Assembly (NCBI RefSeq): GCF_018588585.1
Contig: NZ_JAEUFG010000027.1
Coordinates: 1-58,587 of the forward strand
DNA length: 58,587 bases
Direction: 5' to 3'
Source of the DNA: Bacillus sp. SM2101
GTDB lineage: Bacteria > Bacillota > Bacilli > Bacillales > SM2101
Position numbers and translations under genes: made by a program. Each line of letters starts with the position of its first letter. The stretch's first letter is position 1. The notes under the pieces are model-generated. The model did not search any database. It saw only the letters and a list, made by a program, of their open reading frames with translations, and was not told the origin of the DNA. Shown piece after piece: positions 38,555-50,492 of the stretch.

Positions 38555-38929
38555 TTATTTAATCAATGCGATTACTTCAATCTCTACTAGAACATCTTTC
38601 GGTAGTCTTGCAACTTCAACACATGATCTTGCTGGTTGGTGGTTGGGAAAATATTCACTATAAACTTCATTTATCTCAGCAAAGTCATCCATATTTTTTA
38701 TAAAAACTGTAGTTTTAATAACTGTATCGAAAGAAGCACCTGCCTCTTTTAATACAGCTTTCAAATTAGCAAAAACTTGGTGTGTCTGTTCATCCACATT
38801 CCCTTGTATAAGTTCACCGTTAGGTTTTAACGGGATCTGTCCAGAACTAAAAAACAAATTATTTACAACCATCCCTTGAGAGTACGGACCAATGGCTTGA
38901 GGAGCCAGATTTGTTTGGATTTTTTTCAT
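38555..38929 (-). CDS. ridA: Reactive intermediate/imine deaminase RidA
   Basis: Hydrolyses reactive 2-aminoacrylate-type enamines; YabJ in B. subtilis, linked to purine regulation. 124 aa with the YjgF/Rid signature [19 protein letters not shown], whose Arg is the active-site residue, plus [14 protein letters not shown] and [15 protein letters not shown]. It lies 21 bases after purR in the conserved purR-ridA-spoVG order. Confidence 0.97.
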   Translation of the reverse strand: MKKIQTNLAPQAIGPYSQGMVVNNLFFSSGQIPLKPNGELIQGNVDEQTHQVFANLKAVLKEAGASFDTVIKTTVFIKNMDDFAEINEVYSEYFPNHQPARSCVEVARLPKDVLVEIEVIALIK

Positions 38930-38950
38930 AGCAATTCCTCCATCCTCTAG

Positions 38951-39775
38951 TTACTTTAAGAAATTAAAATAATTACCTATATTAACTTCTATTTTCTTAG
39001 CCTTAACGTCTACCTCAGTCAGTTTTACTAACGAAATATATTCATCAACAAGCCTCTCTTCAAGGCCCTCTGATTCCACAAGTACACCAATCCCTGCTAC
39101 ATTTGCTTTGAATTCTTCGAGCATGCTAATCATGCCGTTTATCGTTCCTCCAGCTTTCATAAAATCATCGATAATCAGAACGTTAGCTCCCTCATCTAAG
39201 CTTCTTTTTGAAAGAACCATCGTTTGTATTCTTTTTGAAGATCCAGAAACATAGTTAATACTTACTGTTGATCCTTCAGTCACTTTGCTATCACGCCGAA
39301 CAATTACTACAGGAACGTTTAAATATGATGCAACTGCGTAAGCTAAAGGGATTCCTTTAGTAGCAACTGTCATAACCACATCTATCGGACGATCAGCATA
39401 TACAGCTGCAAATAATCGACCCACTTGGTTTACAAGTTGGGGATGACCTAATATATCTGTCATATATAAATATCCTCCCGGTAACAACCGGTCCGGCTTC
39501 GCAATTAAATGACATAAGTCATTAATTGTTAACGTAGCTTCTTCAGAAGATACGCCAGGAATATATTTAACACCACCAGCTGCACCTGGCACTGTTAGTA
39601 AAGTCCCTATACCTTGCTGTTCAAAAGTTTGTTTAACTATCGCCAAATCTTCACTTATAGATGATTTCGCTGAATCATACCTTTCTGAAAAAATCGTTAA
39701 AGGTAAAAGTTGATTGGGGTGCTGCAATAAATAATTTGTCATATCGACTAATCGACCGCTTCTTCGTATTTTCAT
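38951..39775 (-). CDS. purR: Purine operon repressor PurR
   Basis: Winged-helix N-terminal domain (1-75) and a PRPP-binding phosphoribosyltransferase-like domain with VLIIDDFMKAGGTINGM. PRPP relieves repression of pur genes. 274 aa from the ATG at 39775, preceded by TTGGAGG; the longer frame to 39790 is the ribosome-binding site itself. Two inverted PurBox-like sequences upstream suggest autoregulation. Confidence 0.97.
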   Translation of the reverse strand: MKIRRSGRLVDMTNYLLQHPNQLLPLTIFSERYDSAKSSISEDLAIVKQTFEQQGIGTLLTVPGAAGGVKYIPGVSSEEATLTINDLCHLIAKPDRLLPGGYLYMTDILGHPQLVNQVGRLFAAVYADRPIDVVMTVATKGIPLAYAVASYLNVPVVIVRRDSKVTEGSTVSINYVSGSSKRIQTMVLSKRSLDEGANVLIIDDFMKAGGTINGMISMLEEFKANVAGIGVLVESEGLEERLVDEYISLVKLTEVDVKAKKIEVNIGNYFNFLK

Positions 39776-39789
39776 TCTCGATTCCTCCA

Positions 39790-39833
39790 AAATACGAATA
39801 TTTTATGTAAATATATCATTAACATACGTATTT
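39790..39833 (-). promoter_or_regulatory. Candidate paired PurBoxes upstream of purR
   Basis: AAATACGAATATTTT (39790-39804) on one strand and, inverted, AAATACGTATGTTA (39820-39833), about 16 bases apart. This resembles the PurBox pair bound by PurR (core CGAA with A/T flanks). One box overlaps the ispE stop. Confidence 0.5.
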
Positions 39834-40701
39834 AATCAAGAGTGATTCTTTCACCTAGCATTCTTACCGCAAATACTTGATCACAAAATCCTCTTAGCCC
39901 ATTGTATACTCTCTGCATTCTAGAATCGTGTTGAACTAAACCAAACACCGTTGGTCCACTTCCGCTCATCAATACAGCATCTGCACCAAAACGTTTCATC
40001 TGCTCTTTAATTTGTGCAACCTCAGGCTGCATCTGAAATGTAACATCTTCCAAAACATTACCTAAGAGTGAGCATATCAAAGGATAATCATGCGCTCGAA
40101 TAGCATCTACCATTTCATCTACTCTTGGGTGTTCTACATTATTAAGATCTAGTCTTCTATATACTTCTGCAGTAGAAACACCTATTGATGGTTTTGCTAA
40201 CACAACCCAACAATGCGGTGGTGGATCAATGTGAATGATCTTTTCTCCACGTCCCATCGCAAGTGCGGTTCCTCCATAAACACAAAATGATACATCCGAA
40301 CCTATTTCAGCACCTAATGACGCCAGTTCATCAATTGTTAATCCAAGGTTCCACAATTTATTCAAGCCCCGTAATGTGGCTGCTGCATCACTACTACCTC
40401 CTGCTAGACCAGCCGCAACCGGGATCGTCTTTGTAATACCTATCGACACTCCCTTTTGCACTCCAAACTTCTTTTTTAATAACTGTGCGGCTTGATATGC
40501 TAAATTTCTACTATCATCTGGAACGAAGCGACTATGCGATACGATAGAAATGGTATCTTCTGCTAAATCAGTTAACTCAATTCGATCGGCTAAATCTATC
40601 GTAGTCATAATCATTTTCACTTCATGGTATCCATCTGGACGCTTATGTAATACATCTAAGGATAAATTAATTTTAGCTGGCGCCTTAACCAAAAGTCTCA
40701 A
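39832..40701 (-). CDS. ispE: 4-diphosphocytidyl-2-C-methyl-D-erythritol kinase
   Basis: GHMP kinase of the MEP isoprenoid pathway. [12 protein letters not shown] (6-17), the ATP loop [15 protein letters not shown] (about 90-104), [13 protein letters not shown] and [10 protein letters not shown] are present. TTG at 40701 gives an N-terminus ([10 protein letters not shown]) aligned with B. subtilis, with AGGTG 7 bases upstream; a GTG three codons earlier overlaps that site. 289 aa. Confidence 0.95.
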   Translation of the reverse strand: MRLLVKAPAKINLSLDVLHKRPDGYHEVKMIMTTIDLADRIELTDLAEDTISIVSHSRFVPDDSRNLAYQAAQLLKKKFGVQKGVSIGITKTIPVAAGLAGGSSDAAATLRGLNKLWNLGLTIDELASLGAEIGSDVSFCVYGGTALAMGRGEKIIHIDPPPHCWVVLAKPSIGVSTAEVYRRLDLNNVEHPRVDEMVDAIRAHDYPLICSLLGNVLEDVTFQMQPEVAQIKEQMKRFGADAVLMSGSGPTVFGLVQHDSRMQRVYNGLRGFCDQVFAVRMLGERITLD

Positions 40702-40811
40702 AATCTTCACCTACTTTTCGTTCTTCCATTGTTATAACGTCATTTTACCATATATTATACACATAATATTCATTGCAGAAATTGAATAATGACTTCAATC
40801 AATTGTAATGC

Positions 40812-40840
40812 AAGAAAACCGAAGCTACTAGGCTTCGGTT
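40812..40840 (-). terminator. Terminator of sspF
   Basis: Perfect 9-bp stem AACCGAAGC/GCTTCGGTT (40817-40825 with 40832-40840), 6-base loop, followed on the minus strand by TTCTTG. 25 bases after the sspF stop. Confidence 0.85.
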
Positions 40841-40865
40841 ATCGCAGTTATTAATCGTTTATTTA

Positions 40866-41051
40866 TTACTTTTGTTTATCATTATTTACAAGGTTTGCTT
40901 CAGCAAGTTCAATTGCGCGCTTCACCATGTTACCAGCGTCTCTTGCACGAATCGCTCCCCAGCCTTCATTACGAACGGTGTCATAAAAACCAAGTTCTTT
41001 TGCTAGTTCTTCCTTAAATCGATCCGACATTATTCCGCGGCGTCTACCCAA
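40866..41051 (-). CDS. sspF: Alpha/beta-type small acid-soluble spore protein family (SspF)
   Basis: 61 aa. [20 protein letters not shown] and [19 protein letters not shown] match the SspF branch of DNA-binding SASPs. TTG at 41051 gives the conserved MGRRRG start, with AAGGAG 9 bases upstream. Single-gene unit between veg and ispE, as in B. subtilis. Confidence 0.94.
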   Translation of the reverse strand: MGRRRGIMSDRFKEELAKELGFYDTVRNEGWGAIRARDAGNMVKRAIELAEANLVNNDKQK

Positions 41052-41087
41052 CAAAAGCAACTCCTTTCAAAATAACTACGACACTCT

Positions 41088-41119
41088 TAGTATAAGGACA
41101 AAATTACTCATAATATGAA
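41088..41119 (-). promoter_or_regulatory. Possible sigma-G promoter of sspF
   Basis: Minus strand TATACTA (41088-41094; sigma-G -10 is CATACTA) with TTCATA (41114-41119) upstream. The spacing of 19 is long, so this is tentative. Confidence 0.3.
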
Positions 41120-41250
41120 ACCCTAAATATTCCTTTTAACATAGTTTTAGGCTAAAAACTGGAGCTTAAGAGATGCAATTAATATATTTCCTTAATACAT
41201 CAACACTCTCCATATGTAAAATGTTATACATTCTATCTATATAAAACATC

Positions 41251-41396
41251 GGCCCTTTTCGTTGGCTTTTGCTAAAGTAGAAAAACTAGAAGAAGTTTTA
41301 TACCCTCGTCAGCTTGCCATCATTACAAATGAAGACATATAACTAATTCGTATTCATTTTTTTATATAAAAACAACTTTTAACGTAAAAAAACAGC
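41251..41396 (+). repeat. Dispersed inverted-end repeat, copy 9
   Basis: Left end GGCCCTTTTCGTTGGCTTTT; right end AACAACTTTTAACGTAAAAA then AACAGCC. Directly followed, 9 bases later, by another copy in the same orientation. Confidence 0.55.
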
Positions 41397-41405
41397 CAAA
41401 TTAAA

Positions 41406-41570
41406 GGCTCTTTCCGTAACTTTGTTGCTATTGCTCTTCAACTAGAAGATTAAGATATTGTCGAATTACGTAACAGACATCGTTTTATAGAGGAAAAGAT
41501 TCCACCACGAAATCTAAATTCGTGTTTATTTTTTTAAAGTACGAATACAATAATCTATGCGAAAACAGTC
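41406..41570 (+). repeat. Dispersed inverted-end repeat, copy 10, with flanking direct repeat
   Basis: Left end GGCTCTTTCCGTAACTTTGT then TGCT; right end CAATAATCTATGCGAAAACA then GTC. AAATTAAA flanks it (41398-41405 and 41572-41579), a possible 8-bp target duplication. The core GAAAAGATTCCACCACGAAA and CGTGTTTATT matches other copies. Confidence 0.75.
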
Positions 41571-41595
41571 AAAATTAAAAGCAGCAAACTAAGGT

Positions 41596-41865
41596 TTACT
41601 GCCCGTTAACAGCTATATTCCCTGATGCGTCTTCAGAAAATGTTAATTGAACTGTTTCAGTTAGGACATCTGCATAACTGTATGAAACACGTTCAAATGC
41701 ATTTTCAGCTTGATCTAACTCAACTACAAAAACGGATGGATATGTTTCTGCCAGAACACCCGAACGTTCAATCGTTTTTCTACGACCACCGTTTGCTTTC
41801 AAGGTAAGTCGTTTGCCTAGATTCCCATCTAATGCCTTTTTTATATCTGACAATGTTTTTCCCAT
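41596..41865 (-). CDS. veg: Veg protein
   Basis: 89 aa, conserved in Bacillaceae ([34 protein letters not shown]). Veg is a small abundant protein that promotes biofilm gene expression in B. subtilis by antagonising SinR; the mechanism is unknown. GGTGGAG precedes the ATG. Expressed from a strong sigma-A promoter. Confidence 0.96.
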   Translation of the reverse strand: MGKTLSDIKKALDGNLGKRLTLKANGGRRKTIERSGVLAETYPSVFVVELDQAENAFERVSYSYADVLTETVQLTFSEDASGNIAVNGQ

Positions 41866-41888
41866 AATCGCTCCACCTCACGATATCA

Positions 41889-41917
41889 ATTATAGCAAAT
41901 TAACAAAAAATAGTCAA
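41889..41917 (-). promoter_or_regulatory. veg promoter (strong sigma-A)
   Basis: Minus-strand TTGACT (41912-41917), 17-bp A/T-rich spacer, TATAAT (41889-41894), 24 bases before the start. Close to the well-known B. subtilis veg promoter. Confidence 0.9.
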
Positions 41918-42276
41918 ATAAAAATTTCATTATATCAACGATCTATTTTGTTTGTCAATGAAAATAATACAACAAAATTCCACTTTCCTCTACAAATATT
42001 TTTACCAATTATTAATTAGATATGTAAATTGTTTTTTTATGTTAGATATTTGCTTAAAAAGTTATATATACAATTATTTTTTTATCGGCTATTTTCTTAT
42101 AGATGGTTGTTTTCGCACAAAGAATATAAACCTATATCCATCTATCATTCTTGACATCTTTTTTACTTTTTATTTATGAGGCTTGGATAAAACCCCCACC
42201 TTACTGATCGTATAAATAAAAGATCGTTTTCGCATTAATTGTTGTTTTTTGTATTAAAGAAAAAAAGCGTACACAA
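41918..42276. other. Intergenic region yabG-veg
   Basis: No gene. Very AT-rich. Two partial matches to the dispersed repeat in minus orientation: GGCTATTTTCTTATAGATGG at 42087 and GATCGTTTTCGCATTAATTG at 42222; their other ends are unclear. Confidence 0.45.
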
Positions 42277-42310
42277 CTAAAAACTGAGTCGCCACAAATG
42301 ACAACCCAGT
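42277..42310 (-). terminator. Probable terminator of yabG
   Basis: Minus-strand ACTGGGTTG pairs, with G-U pairs, to CGACTCAGT, then TTTTTAG. It begins directly after the yabG stop. Confidence 0.65.
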
Positions 42311-42316
42311 CAGTAT

Positions 42317-43201
42317 TTACTCTTCTTCTTGTTGTAGTTTATATGGCATCCCAGTTCGTAACACGCCCCTTGTTTCAATCCCTCCTAATCCCTTTTCTCC
42401 TGTAAGTGTATTACGAAGTACTTCCCAAACATTTATTCTATCAACAAATGGAGTAAAACTTATTTTTGATACAATATACACAGGATCTAAAGCATGAATA
42501 TTAATTCTTGAAGGTGAGCTAGCAAAATTAGCTCCTGCTCTTATTAGTGATTCAAAATGAGATTGACACGCACCAGCAAAGATAACTAACTGATCCAAGT
42601 GGGGTATTTTATTTCGTGCTTGGCGAACTGTTTGGACAAAATACTTTGAGTGTCGATATGCTTTCAAATCAGATTTATCACCTTTGGCCTTTGTATATGC
42701 ATCATGACCTGTTACAACAAGAATATCCGGCCTGAATTTCTCAATATAACCAGTTACTTTTTGAGGCATCTCTTTCTCATTACAATGTATTCCAAAAACA
42801 GGAACACCAATCTTCTCATATAAAGCCAAGCATTTCTTTAAATATAGCGGGTCACCATCTAAATGCAACACTTTACCAGGCAATTGGAAAAAATCAAATG
42901 TGTTAGCATAACCTTCTGTTGCATAATATTCACTCTTTTGCCTAATGAGTTGATACTCTTGACGGAATAGCTTATAAGATTGCTCAATCTTCTCTTCATC
43001 GACCTTTTTTCTTTTCTTTTGTTCCCTTTCATTGATAACAACAATATCTTCATAAGGAGCATCTGCGACAAGTCTGACATCTTCTCCATACAAAATCACA
43101 ATTTTATTTCCATGCTTATCATTGTTAATGTTGATCACACGAAATAACAAATCACATTTATACGACTTGCGAGCAACAATATCGCCAATACATGCATCCA
43201 T
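42317..43201 (-). CDS. yabG: Sporulation-specific protease YabG
   Basis: 294 aa. YabG is a mother-cell protease that trims spore-coat proteins (SpoIVA, SafA and others) before transglutaminase crosslinking. Conserved segments VLHLDGDPLYLKKCL, LVVTGHDAY (His-Asp) and IFAGACQSHFESLIRAGANFASSPSR (Cys) are candidate active-site regions. GGAGTG precedes the ATG at 43201. Expected sigma-K promoter not identified. Confidence 0.94.
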   Translation of the reverse strand: MDACIGDIVARKSYKCDLLFRVININNDKHGNKIVILYGEDVRLVADAPYEDIVVINEREQKKRKKVDEEKIEQSYKLFRQEYQLIRQKSEYYATEGYANTFDFFQLPGKVLHLDGDPLYLKKCLALYEKIGVPVFGIHCNEKEMPQKVTGYIEKFRPDILVVTGHDAYTKAKGDKSDLKAYRHSKYFVQTVRQARNKIPHLDQLVIFAGACQSHFESLIRAGANFASSPSRINIHALDPVYIVSKISFTPFVDRINVWEVLRNTLTGEKGLGGIETRGVLRTGMPYKLQQEEE

Positions 43202-43317
43202 ACTCTTCACTCCAGCAACAATTTGAGGCGACTCTTTAAATCCAAATGTTTTCCTTTACTTAGGCTATGCAACATCTTTGTCTGTTGTGATAAGAAATGC
43301 CGAAGTACCTATCCCCC

Positions 43318-43362
43318 AAAAAATAAAGACCCTTAATTCATGAAGACATCATGTATTAAGGG
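43318..43362 (-). terminator. Probable terminator of ksgA
   Basis: CCCTTAAT with ATTAAGGG arms (43330-43362), with an inner CATG/CATG pairing, followed on the minus strand by CTTTATTTTTT. It is 150 bases after ksgA, beyond a repeat copy. Confidence 0.7.
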
Positions 43363-43413
43363 AGGCTTGAAAAGCTAATTGTAATTTTATATATTTCATA
43401 TGTATTAAACAAA

Positions 43414-44946
<1,533 letters not shown>

Positions 44947-45084
44947 TTTTATTTTTTCCTCCAAAAGTTGAAACTTTTTTACCCGTTCAATCGTCTAACA
45001 TGTAGAAAGTAATTTTCTTTGCCTTATTATGACTGCTTTTTTACACAATCTATACTAAAACAATTTAGCTTAAACAATTATAAC

Positions 45085-45118
45085 GTAAAAATGCAGAGGA
45101 TAGAAAAATCCTCCGCAT
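45085..45118 (-). terminator. Terminator of yabE
   Basis: ATGCGGAGGA pairs with TCCTCTGCAT (45091-45100 with 45109-45118; one G-U), 8-base loop, then TTTTTAC on the minus strand. Confidence 0.9.
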
Positions 45119-45128
45119 GAACAAAGTG

Positions 45129-46304
45129 TTAATTAATTATTCTTATTTTTACTTTTTTGTTGCCCCATCGATAAGCTTCATCTTTCGTCGGGAAAAACAC
45201 ATCAATTTTATAGCCTTTAATAGCAGAACCAACATCTCCTGCTACAGCGTAACCATAGCCTTCTACATATACTTTAGTTCCTAAAGGTATAACACTAGGG
45301 TCTACGGCAATTACTTTTGCTTGAGGGTTTGCTTTTAAATTTATGCCAGTAGAGGTTATTCCACTACAGCCATTACAACTTGCAGTATATGCGGTAGAAG
45401 ATACATAAAATTCTTCCCCACCTTCAGTACCACGGGATACTTGAATGTCTTCTTTAGTACCCACAGCTACAACACGGTCAAGACTTTCTTTTAATGTCGA
45501 TGTATTTACTAATGTTCTTGAAATTTCTTTGCCATTTTCTAAGATAACTTCATATTGTTTTTCAACTAAACCTTCTTTACCTTCAGAAAGAACTTTTGAA
45601 GCACCTTTAGATAATTTACTATCATTTTTAGTAACAACTGCATAGTCGACTGGCTCTTCCACTACATCGGTGACTTTTTCAACTCTCGTCACAGTAATAA
45701 CCGAATCCTTTTTCACTCGTTCTGTTAAGTTGGGTTCAACGCGATCAAGTAAATTGAGAGTGATCTCTTGCTGCTTTAAAAAGTCAGCGACAGTAGTCGA
45801 AGTAGACCATACTTGTTTATCTTCTCCGCCGACATTTAGTGTAATTTGAAATGCCTTTTCCAATGTTACTACAATTTCATTACTTATATCTGTACTTAAT
45901 TCTGGTCGAATTCGGTCATGACTTGTTAATTCAATTTCATTTTCTGCCAGAAATTCTTTTACTGTTTTTGCAGTTGTCCAATACGCTTGCTCTTCCCTCT
46001 CATTTACAAAGAGAACAAGCTGTGCTGGCTCCCACACCACTTCAATATTATTACTTATTGGTGTATCCACCGATGGATTTACTTTGTCTGCAGGTTTTAC
46101 ATTGACATCATAATCGTCTAACAGCTCATTAACTGTATCCGCATGTGTATTAACTACCTGCGTATAACCATCAAGAGTTAGAGTAACTCTTTCCTTCGTA
46201 GCTTGGAAAATGATAAAGACTAATCCAGCTGAGATAGCTATGAAACTACTAATAATTATAGCTAATCTCTCTTTCTTGAAGGGCTTAAAAAACAGATTTT
46301 TCAA
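45129..46304 (-). CDS. yabE: 3D-domain cell-wall protein with DUF348 and G5 domains (YabE-like)
   Basis: 391 aa. An N-terminal membrane/signal segment (about 13-34), three DUF348 repeats (about 40-210; TLDGYTQVVNTHADTVNELL, LFVNEREEQAYWTTAKTVKEFL, TLNVGGEDKQVWSTSTTVADFL), a G5 domain (about 215-290), and a C-terminal 3D domain (about 300-391) with VIAVDPSVIPLGTKVYVEG, YAVAGDVGSAIKGYKIDVFF, whose aspartates are the MltA-like catalytic site. It probably cleaves peptidoglycan (Rpf/stationary-phase type). Start TTG at 46304 lies 22 bases from the only strong ribosome site; an in-frame AUC would be better placed. Confidence 0.9.
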   Translation of the reverse strand: MKNLFFKPFKKERLAIIISSFIAISAGLVFIIFQATKERVTLTLDGYTQVVNTHADTVNELLDDYDVNVKPADKVNPSVDTPISNNIEVVWEPAQLVLFVNEREEQAYWTTAKTVKEFLAENEIELTSHDRIRPELSTDISNEIVVTLEKAFQITLNVGGEDKQVWSTSTTVADFLKQQEITLNLLDRVEPNLTERVKKDSVITVTRVEKVTDVVEEPVDYAVVTKNDSKLSKGASKVLSEGKEGLVEKQYEVILENGKEISRTLVNTSTLKESLDRVVAVGTKEDIQVSRGTEGGEEFYVSSTAYTASCNGCSGITSTGINLKANPQAKVIAVDPSVIPLGTKVYVEGYGYAVAGDVGSAIKGYKIDVFFPTKDEAYRWGNKKVKIRIIN

Positions 46305-46346
46305 TCTTGATAACTCGATGAAAAACGCCTCCTTCTCCTCGGAGAG

Positions 46347-46375
46347 ATTATATATAGTTAGATACTATCTGTCAA
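46347..46375 (-). promoter_or_regulatory. yabE promoter, perfect sigma-A consensus
   Basis: Minus-strand TTGACA (46370-46375), 17 bp, TATAAT (46347-46352). A perfect consensus about 40-65 bases before the coding start. Confidence 0.88.
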
Positions 46376-46543
46376 CCCTGACCTCCTTTTCACTTTCGAT
46401 ATACAACATTATGCAAAAAATAACTAAAAAAGAAAAGGGAGACTTATCGACACTCTCATCACCTACTATAGTAAAGGATGTAGAATTTACTCAAGGTCAG
46501 ATATCGTTAGACAAGTCTCTTCAGCAAAAGACAAAGAAATTTA

Positions 46544-47311
46544 TCATTTTATGCCGAATAATTTTTTTGCATTTAACGCTGTTTTTTCAGAAACTTCCTC
46601 AACCGTAATTCCTTTTAAATGAGCAATGGATTCAGCAACATACTTTACATAGCTCGGCTCATTACGTTTCCCACGATAAGGGTGTGGAGCTAAATACGGA
46701 CAGTCTGTTTCTATGAGAAGATTTTCTAACGGTATATCCTTAGCAACTTCTTTAGGCTTTTTTGCATTTTTAAATGTGACAGGACCTCCTAGTGAAATAT
46801 AAAAGTTCATATCCATACACTTTTTAGCTACCTCTACACTTCCGGTGAAGCAATGCATAATCCCACCAACTTGTTCAGCATTCTCTTCCTCAAGAATTTG
46901 TAAAACATCAGCTGTTGCTTCGCGATTATGAATAATAATTGGTAAGTTTACCTTTTTTGCTAGTTTAATTTGTTTGCGGAACACTTCTTTTTGAACATCT
47001 TTTGGTGATTTATCCCAATAATAATCTAGCCCCATTTCCCCAATCGCAACTACTTTTGGATGACTTGCCAATTCTTCAATCCATGATAGGTCCTCATCAA
47101 CCATATCAATTGCATCAACTGGGTGCCAACCAACTGCAGCATAAATAAAGTCATACATGTCAGTAAGTTCCATAGCGCGAGTAATTGTTTGACGATCAAA
47201 ACCAACAACAACTATATGGGATACACCTTCCATTTTAGCACGATTAATGACATCTACTACATCCTCGTCAAATTGCGTTGCATTTAGGTGTGCATGTGTA
47301 TCAAATAACAT
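46544..47311 (-). CDS. tatD: TatD family metal-dependent deoxyribonuclease
   Basis: 255 aa TIM-barrel hydrolase (YabD). Metal ligands in FDTHAHLNA (3-11), GEMGLDYYW, IIHNREA, GIMHCFTGS and LLIETDCPYLAP. 3'-5' nuclease, possibly in DNA repair. AGAGG precedes the ATG at 47311; the longer frame to 47329 is rejected. Downstream of metG, as in B. subtilis. Confidence 0.95.
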   Translation of the reverse strand: MLFDTHAHLNATQFDEDVVDVINRAKMEGVSHIVVVGFDRQTITRAMELTDMYDFIYAAVGWHPVDAIDMVDEDLSWIEELASHPKVVAIGEMGLDYYWDKSPKDVQKEVFRKQIKLAKKVNLPIIIHNREATADVLQILEEENAEQVGGIMHCFTGSVEVAKKCMDMNFYISLGGPVTFKNAKKPKEVAKDIPLENLLIETDCPYLAPHPYRGKRNEPSYVKYVAESIAHLKGITVEEVSEKTALNAKKLFGIK

Positions 47312-47365
47312 CTTAAAACCTCTTTTCAATTATTAAATTCTCTAGCAATACAATTATGTTAAATT

Positions 47366-47411
47366 TAGATTAAATTAAGGTGTTCCACTTCTATAATGAG
47401 CAGAACACCTC
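47366..47411 (-). terminator. Possible terminator of metG
   Basis: Perfect 8-bp arms AGGTGTTC/GAACACCT (47378-47385 with 47403-47410), 17-base loop, followed on the minus strand by TTAATTTAAT. About 75 bases after the metG stop. Confidence 0.55.
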
Positions 47412-47485
47412 TAATTGAAAACCTAAAAGCCTTGTTATTCACCTATAAATGAGACAACAAAGACAACCTATGCTGTGTACTATAA

Positions 47486-49543
<2,058 letters not shown>

Positions 49544-49553
49544 TTAAAACGTA

Positions 49554-49632
49554 TAGTCGAATCAAATTTCAAATTTTATTAGTATTTATTTTCCAGTAGT
49601 TTTTTGTCGATTTATAGTTGAAATTTGTCGAA
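49554..49632. promoter_or_regulatory. Cluster of 0A-box-like sites between metG and abrB
   Basis: TAGTCGAA (49554-49561), TTGTCGAT (49604-49611) and TTGTCGAA (49625-49632), all on the plus strand, resemble the Spo0A box TTGTCGAA. They are 190-270 bases upstream of the abrB promoter and 110-190 before metG. Function is inferred only from the motif. Confidence 0.45.
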
Positions 49633-49822
49633 TTTTATTTATAATAATTCTTAACTATATTGGTAAATTGTTTGAAAAAGTTAAGAATAAATGGATTATT
49701 TTCTAAATATTTACCATTTAGTGATTTTATAGCATTTTAACTTAAATCCTATTAAAACAATAGTTATCTCTCTATATAATACCATTTTTTTAAAAACACT
49801 ACATATATTTCAATTAAATTTA

Positions 49823-49851
49823 TTGACTAGCATGGGAAACACTGGTATTAT
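49823..49851 (+). promoter_or_regulatory. abrB promoter (sigma-A)
   Basis: TTGACT (49823-49828), 17 bp, TATTAT (49846-49851). Start would be about 49858, directly before two Spo0A boxes. Confidence 0.85.
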
Positions 49852-49866
49852 AAAGAAAATAATCAT

Positions 49867-49884
49867 TTGTCGAATAATGACGAA
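49867..49884 (+). promoter_or_regulatory. Tandem Spo0A boxes of abrB
   Basis: TTGTCGAA (49867-49874) and TGACGAA (49878-49884) just downstream of the promoter. The arrangement TTTGTCGAATAATGACGAA is as in the B. subtilis abrB operator, where Spo0A-P represses. Confidence 0.88.
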
Positions 49885-49930
49885 TTTAAGAGATAAAAAA
49901 ATTTTTGTACTACTGAGAGGAGTATTTATT

Positions 49931-50209
49931 ATGAAATCTACAGGTATAGTTCGTAAGGTTGATGAGTTAGGTCGTGTAGTAATCCCGATTGAACTTAGAC
50001 GTACACTAGGAATTGCAGAAAAGGATGCACTAGAAATCTACGTTGATGATGATAGAATTATTTTGAAAAAGTACAAGCCTAATATGACTTGTCAAGTAAC
50101 AGGGGAAGTATCTGATGATAACTTTACTCTTGCCGAGGGTAAAATTATTCTAAGTCCTGAAGGTGCAGAAAAGCTAATAGATGAAATTAAATCAAACCAA
50201 GTAAAATAA
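49931..50209 (+). CDS. abrB: Transition-state regulator AbrB
   Basis: 92 aa. N-terminal swapped-hairpin DNA-binding domain (MKSTGIVRKVDELGRVVIPI to about 50; EIYVDDDRIILKKYKP) and the C-terminal multimerisation part. Represses post-exponential genes such as spoVG until Spo0A-P shuts it off. GAGAGGAG precedes the ATG at 49931; the frame from 49823 starts at the -35 box and is rejected. It is the only plus-strand gene here, divergent from metG and convergent with rsmI. Confidence 0.98.
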   Translation: MKSTGIVRKVDELGRVVIPIELRRTLGIAEKDALEIYVDDDRIILKKYKPNMTCQVTGEVSDDNFTLAEGKIILSPEGAEKLIDEIKSNQVK

Positions 50210-50225
50210 TGAAGTTATTATAAAA

Positions 50226-50278
50226 ACAAGCGCCTTACATTTCCGTTATATGGAATGTCTATAAGGCGCTTTTTTCTT
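50226..50278 (+). terminator. Terminator of abrB
   Basis: A long imperfect stem (50228-50244 with 50252-50272; core AAGCGCCTTA/TAAGGCGCTT) followed by TTTTTTCTTTTT. 16 bases after the abrB stop. Confidence 0.93.
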
Positions 50279-50285
50279 TTTATTT

Positions 50286-50455
50286 GGCTATTTTTCGAAA
50301 ACTATGTTGTTGTTTTTACTTTAATTTGAGAAACTCATGTCGTGTATTATATATTGACTTTTGTAGTTTTTAGATAAGAAAAGATATCCCGAACATTAGT
50401 AATATTCGTGTTTAGCTCTTATTGTAAAAAAAGCAACAATAACTACTAAAACACC
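50286..50455 (+). repeat. Dispersed inverted-end repeat, copy 14
   Basis: Left end GGCTATTTTTCGAAAACTAT then GTTGTTG; right end AGCAACAATAACTACTAAAA then CACCC. The core AAAAGATATCCCGAACATTA and CGTGTTTAGCTCTTAT matches copies 2 and 13. It begins a few bases after the abrB terminator T-tract. Confidence 0.65.
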
Positions 50456-50492
50456 CATTTATTTCCTAGGAAAAAGGATCATAATTTGAATT

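Noticed and set aside
41340-42280. CRISPR-like array among intergenic repeats
   Set aside because: Repeat units are 100-170 bp, imperfect, in both orientations and scattered across the window, with no regular spacers or cas genes.
49823-49930. Longer AbrB start at 49823
   Set aside because: That codon is inside the promoter -35 box; GAGAGGAG and the conserved MKSTGIVRK start are at 49931.
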